From Candidatus Levyibacteriota bacterium (GTDB taxonomy: Bacteria; Patescibacteriota; Microgenomatia; Levybacterales; UBA12049): 22,797 nucleotides of DNA. The notes beneath the pieces are model-generated. The model saw only the letters and a program-made list of their open reading frames with translations, was not told where the DNA came from and did not search any database. Made by a program: the position numbers and the translations under genes. The DNA lies in assembly GCA_023245475.1 (NCBI GenBank), contig JAHFKF010000010.1:1-22797 (forward strand). The letters run 5' to 3'. Of the stretch, positions 22,203 to 22,797 are shown piece by piece. Numbering within the stretch: position 1 is the first letter of the stretch; every line of letters starts with the position of its first letter.

Positions 22203-22232
22203 AGTATACCATAAGCATTTCCCTCTTGACAA
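22203..22232 (-). promoter_or_regulatory. rpmH operon promoter
   Basis: TTGTCA (22227-22232), 18 bp, TATACT (22203-22208), 7 nt to the ATG. Its -35 hexamer overlaps the -35 hexamer of the dnaA promoter on the other strand, sharing five of six positions. Confidence 0.75.
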
Positions 22233-22254
22233 GAAGTTATCCACATTATTAAAT
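22226..22254 (+). promoter_or_regulatory. dnaA promoter
   Basis: A perfect TTGACA (22226-22231), 17 bp, and a weaker TTAAAT (22249-22254). A perfect DnaA box lies in the spacer. The ATG is 10 nt beyond the -10 box, so the leader is only a few bases at most. Confidence 0.55.
22237..22245 (+). promoter_or_regulatory. Perfect DnaA box (TTATCCACA) in the rpmH/dnaA intergenic region
   Basis: It matches the consensus DnaA-binding 9-mer exactly. It lies between -35 and -10 of the dnaA promoter, which suggests that DnaA represses its own gene. It is also a possible part of the replication origin. I found only this one perfect box in the window, so other boxes may lie downstream of dnaA. Confidence 0.8.
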
Positions 22255-22264
22255 TGCATATTGT

Positions 22265-22797
22265 ATGGAAGGCACATTAACAACTCTTTGGACGACTGTC
22301 CTGACTCATTTTCAACAAAAAGTCTCTCTTGGTAATTTCAATGCAATTCTTAAACCAACAGCACTTCTCTCTCTGGATGATGACATTGCAACAATAGCCG
22401 CACCATCAACAATGGTTCTTGGTATGCTCCAAAACCGCTTTGCCAAAGAGATAAAAGAAATCCTAGAGAAACAAACAGGAAAAAAGATCGATCTTTTTTT
22501 TATTATCAAGGCGATGCCAACTGCTGCAGCAAAAAAGAAAATCATTGAAGATTCACCACTGTTTAACGAAAAACGCCCAGAGAAACCAATGATTGCCGTT
22601 GTTGGTCATTTACCCCGAGTCAGGCCAGATTTTACCTTTAACAATTTTGCTGTCTCGAGTAGTAATCAATTAGCCTTTGTTCCAAGTCAAAAGGTGGCTG
22701 AGAATATTGGTAAAGCATACAACCCACTCTTTATTTACGGACCAGTAGGTGTGGGGAAGACACATTTAATGCATGCTATTGCCAATACCGTCTACCA
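22265..22797 (+). CDS. dnaA: DnaA replication initiator, cut by window edge
   Basis: The first 177 codons of the chromosomal replication initiator. Domain I (about 1-85) opens MEGTLTTLWTTVLTHFQQKVSLGNFNAILKP in outline and continues with APSTMVLGMLQNRFAKEI. A short linker is followed by the start of the AAA+ domain: RPDFTFNNFAVSSSNQLAF, AENIGKAYNPLFIYGPVGVGKTHLMHAIA with a complete Walker A (GPVGVGKTH). No Shine-Dalgarno precedes the ATG. Its position beside rpmH is the common bacterial arrangement around oriC. Confidence 0.95.
   Translation, partial: MEGTLTTLWTTVLTHFQQKVSLGNFNAILKPTALLSLDDDIATIAAPSTMVLGMLQNRFAKEIKEILEKQTGKKIDLFFIIKAMPTAAAKKKIIEDSPLFNEKRPEKPMIAVVGHLPRVRPDFTFNNFAVSSSNQLAFVPSQKVAENIGKAYNPLFIYGPVGVGKTHLMHAIANTVY

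Noticed and set aside
22312..22545. 77-codon open frame on the minus strand at the right end
   Set aside because: It is antisense to dnaA domain I; the dnaA reading is clear and continues to a Walker A motif.
1..22797. CRISPR arrays, tRNA or rRNA genes, insertion sequences
   Set aside because: No regularly spaced long repeats, no cloverleaf-like segments, no rRNA-like blocks and no transposase or terminal inverted repeats were seen on either strand.

Overview
This looks like a chromosomal segment from a Candidate Phyla Radiation (Patescibacteria) bacterium, probably of the Microgenomates type. That placement is inferred from gene content: a CvpA-CAP fusion, a Rossmann-DUF4012 fusion, a degenerate AAA ATPase with a winged helix, tightly packed single genes, and an L25/CTC protein with a long acidic tail. 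No rRNA is present to prove it. UGA, UAA and UAG all behave as stops (rnpA and yidD end in UGA), so the UGA=Gly code of some CPR lineages does not apply.

Layout. 1-601: 5' part of a family 4 glycosyltransferase (minus). 662-4202: an 18-codon ORF behind a strong promoter, a CvpA-CAP membrane protein, a class A penicillin-binding protein and a 56-residue membrane protein. 4211-6872: ruvC, an isoprenylcysteine-methyltransferase-like gene, ruvA and ruvB (Holliday junction processing). 6957-10391: ribosomal protein L25/CTC, a small membrane TPR protein and valS. 10428-12988: an ATPase/winged-helix regulator split by an in-frame UAA, and divergent pgk. 12999-15837: Tat-type lipoprotein, DedA protein, an unknown protein and a DUF475/TerC-like membrane protein. 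15854-20106: Rossmann-DUF4012 protein, a 326-base gap and an O-antigen-ligase-like protein. 20172-22797: the origin-proximal cluster khpB-yidC-yidD-rnpA-rpmH on the minus strand, with dnaA diverging from it. A perfect DnaA box lies between, so the origin is at or just beyond the right edge.

The most striking signal is regulatory. For at least ten genes a recognisable -10 hexamer lies 6-7 bases before the start codon, which places the transcription start on or beside the initiator codon. No convincing Shine-Dalgarno motif is seen anywhere. Leaderless translation therefore looks like the default for first genes of operons, with later genes translated by coupling (1-nt gaps, ATGA overlaps). This pattern also decides several start codons, which are shorter than the longest ORFs (cvpA-CAP, rplY, valS, rpmH and the 56-aa protein).

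Other points worth attention are a degenerate 7-bp minisatellite inside two unrelated genes (glycosyltransferase and ruvC), a run of five C between -10 and start shared by three genes, a 9-bp direct repeat bracketing the valS -10 element, and divergent promoters that overlap or interlock (rpmH/dnaA and ATPase/pgk).
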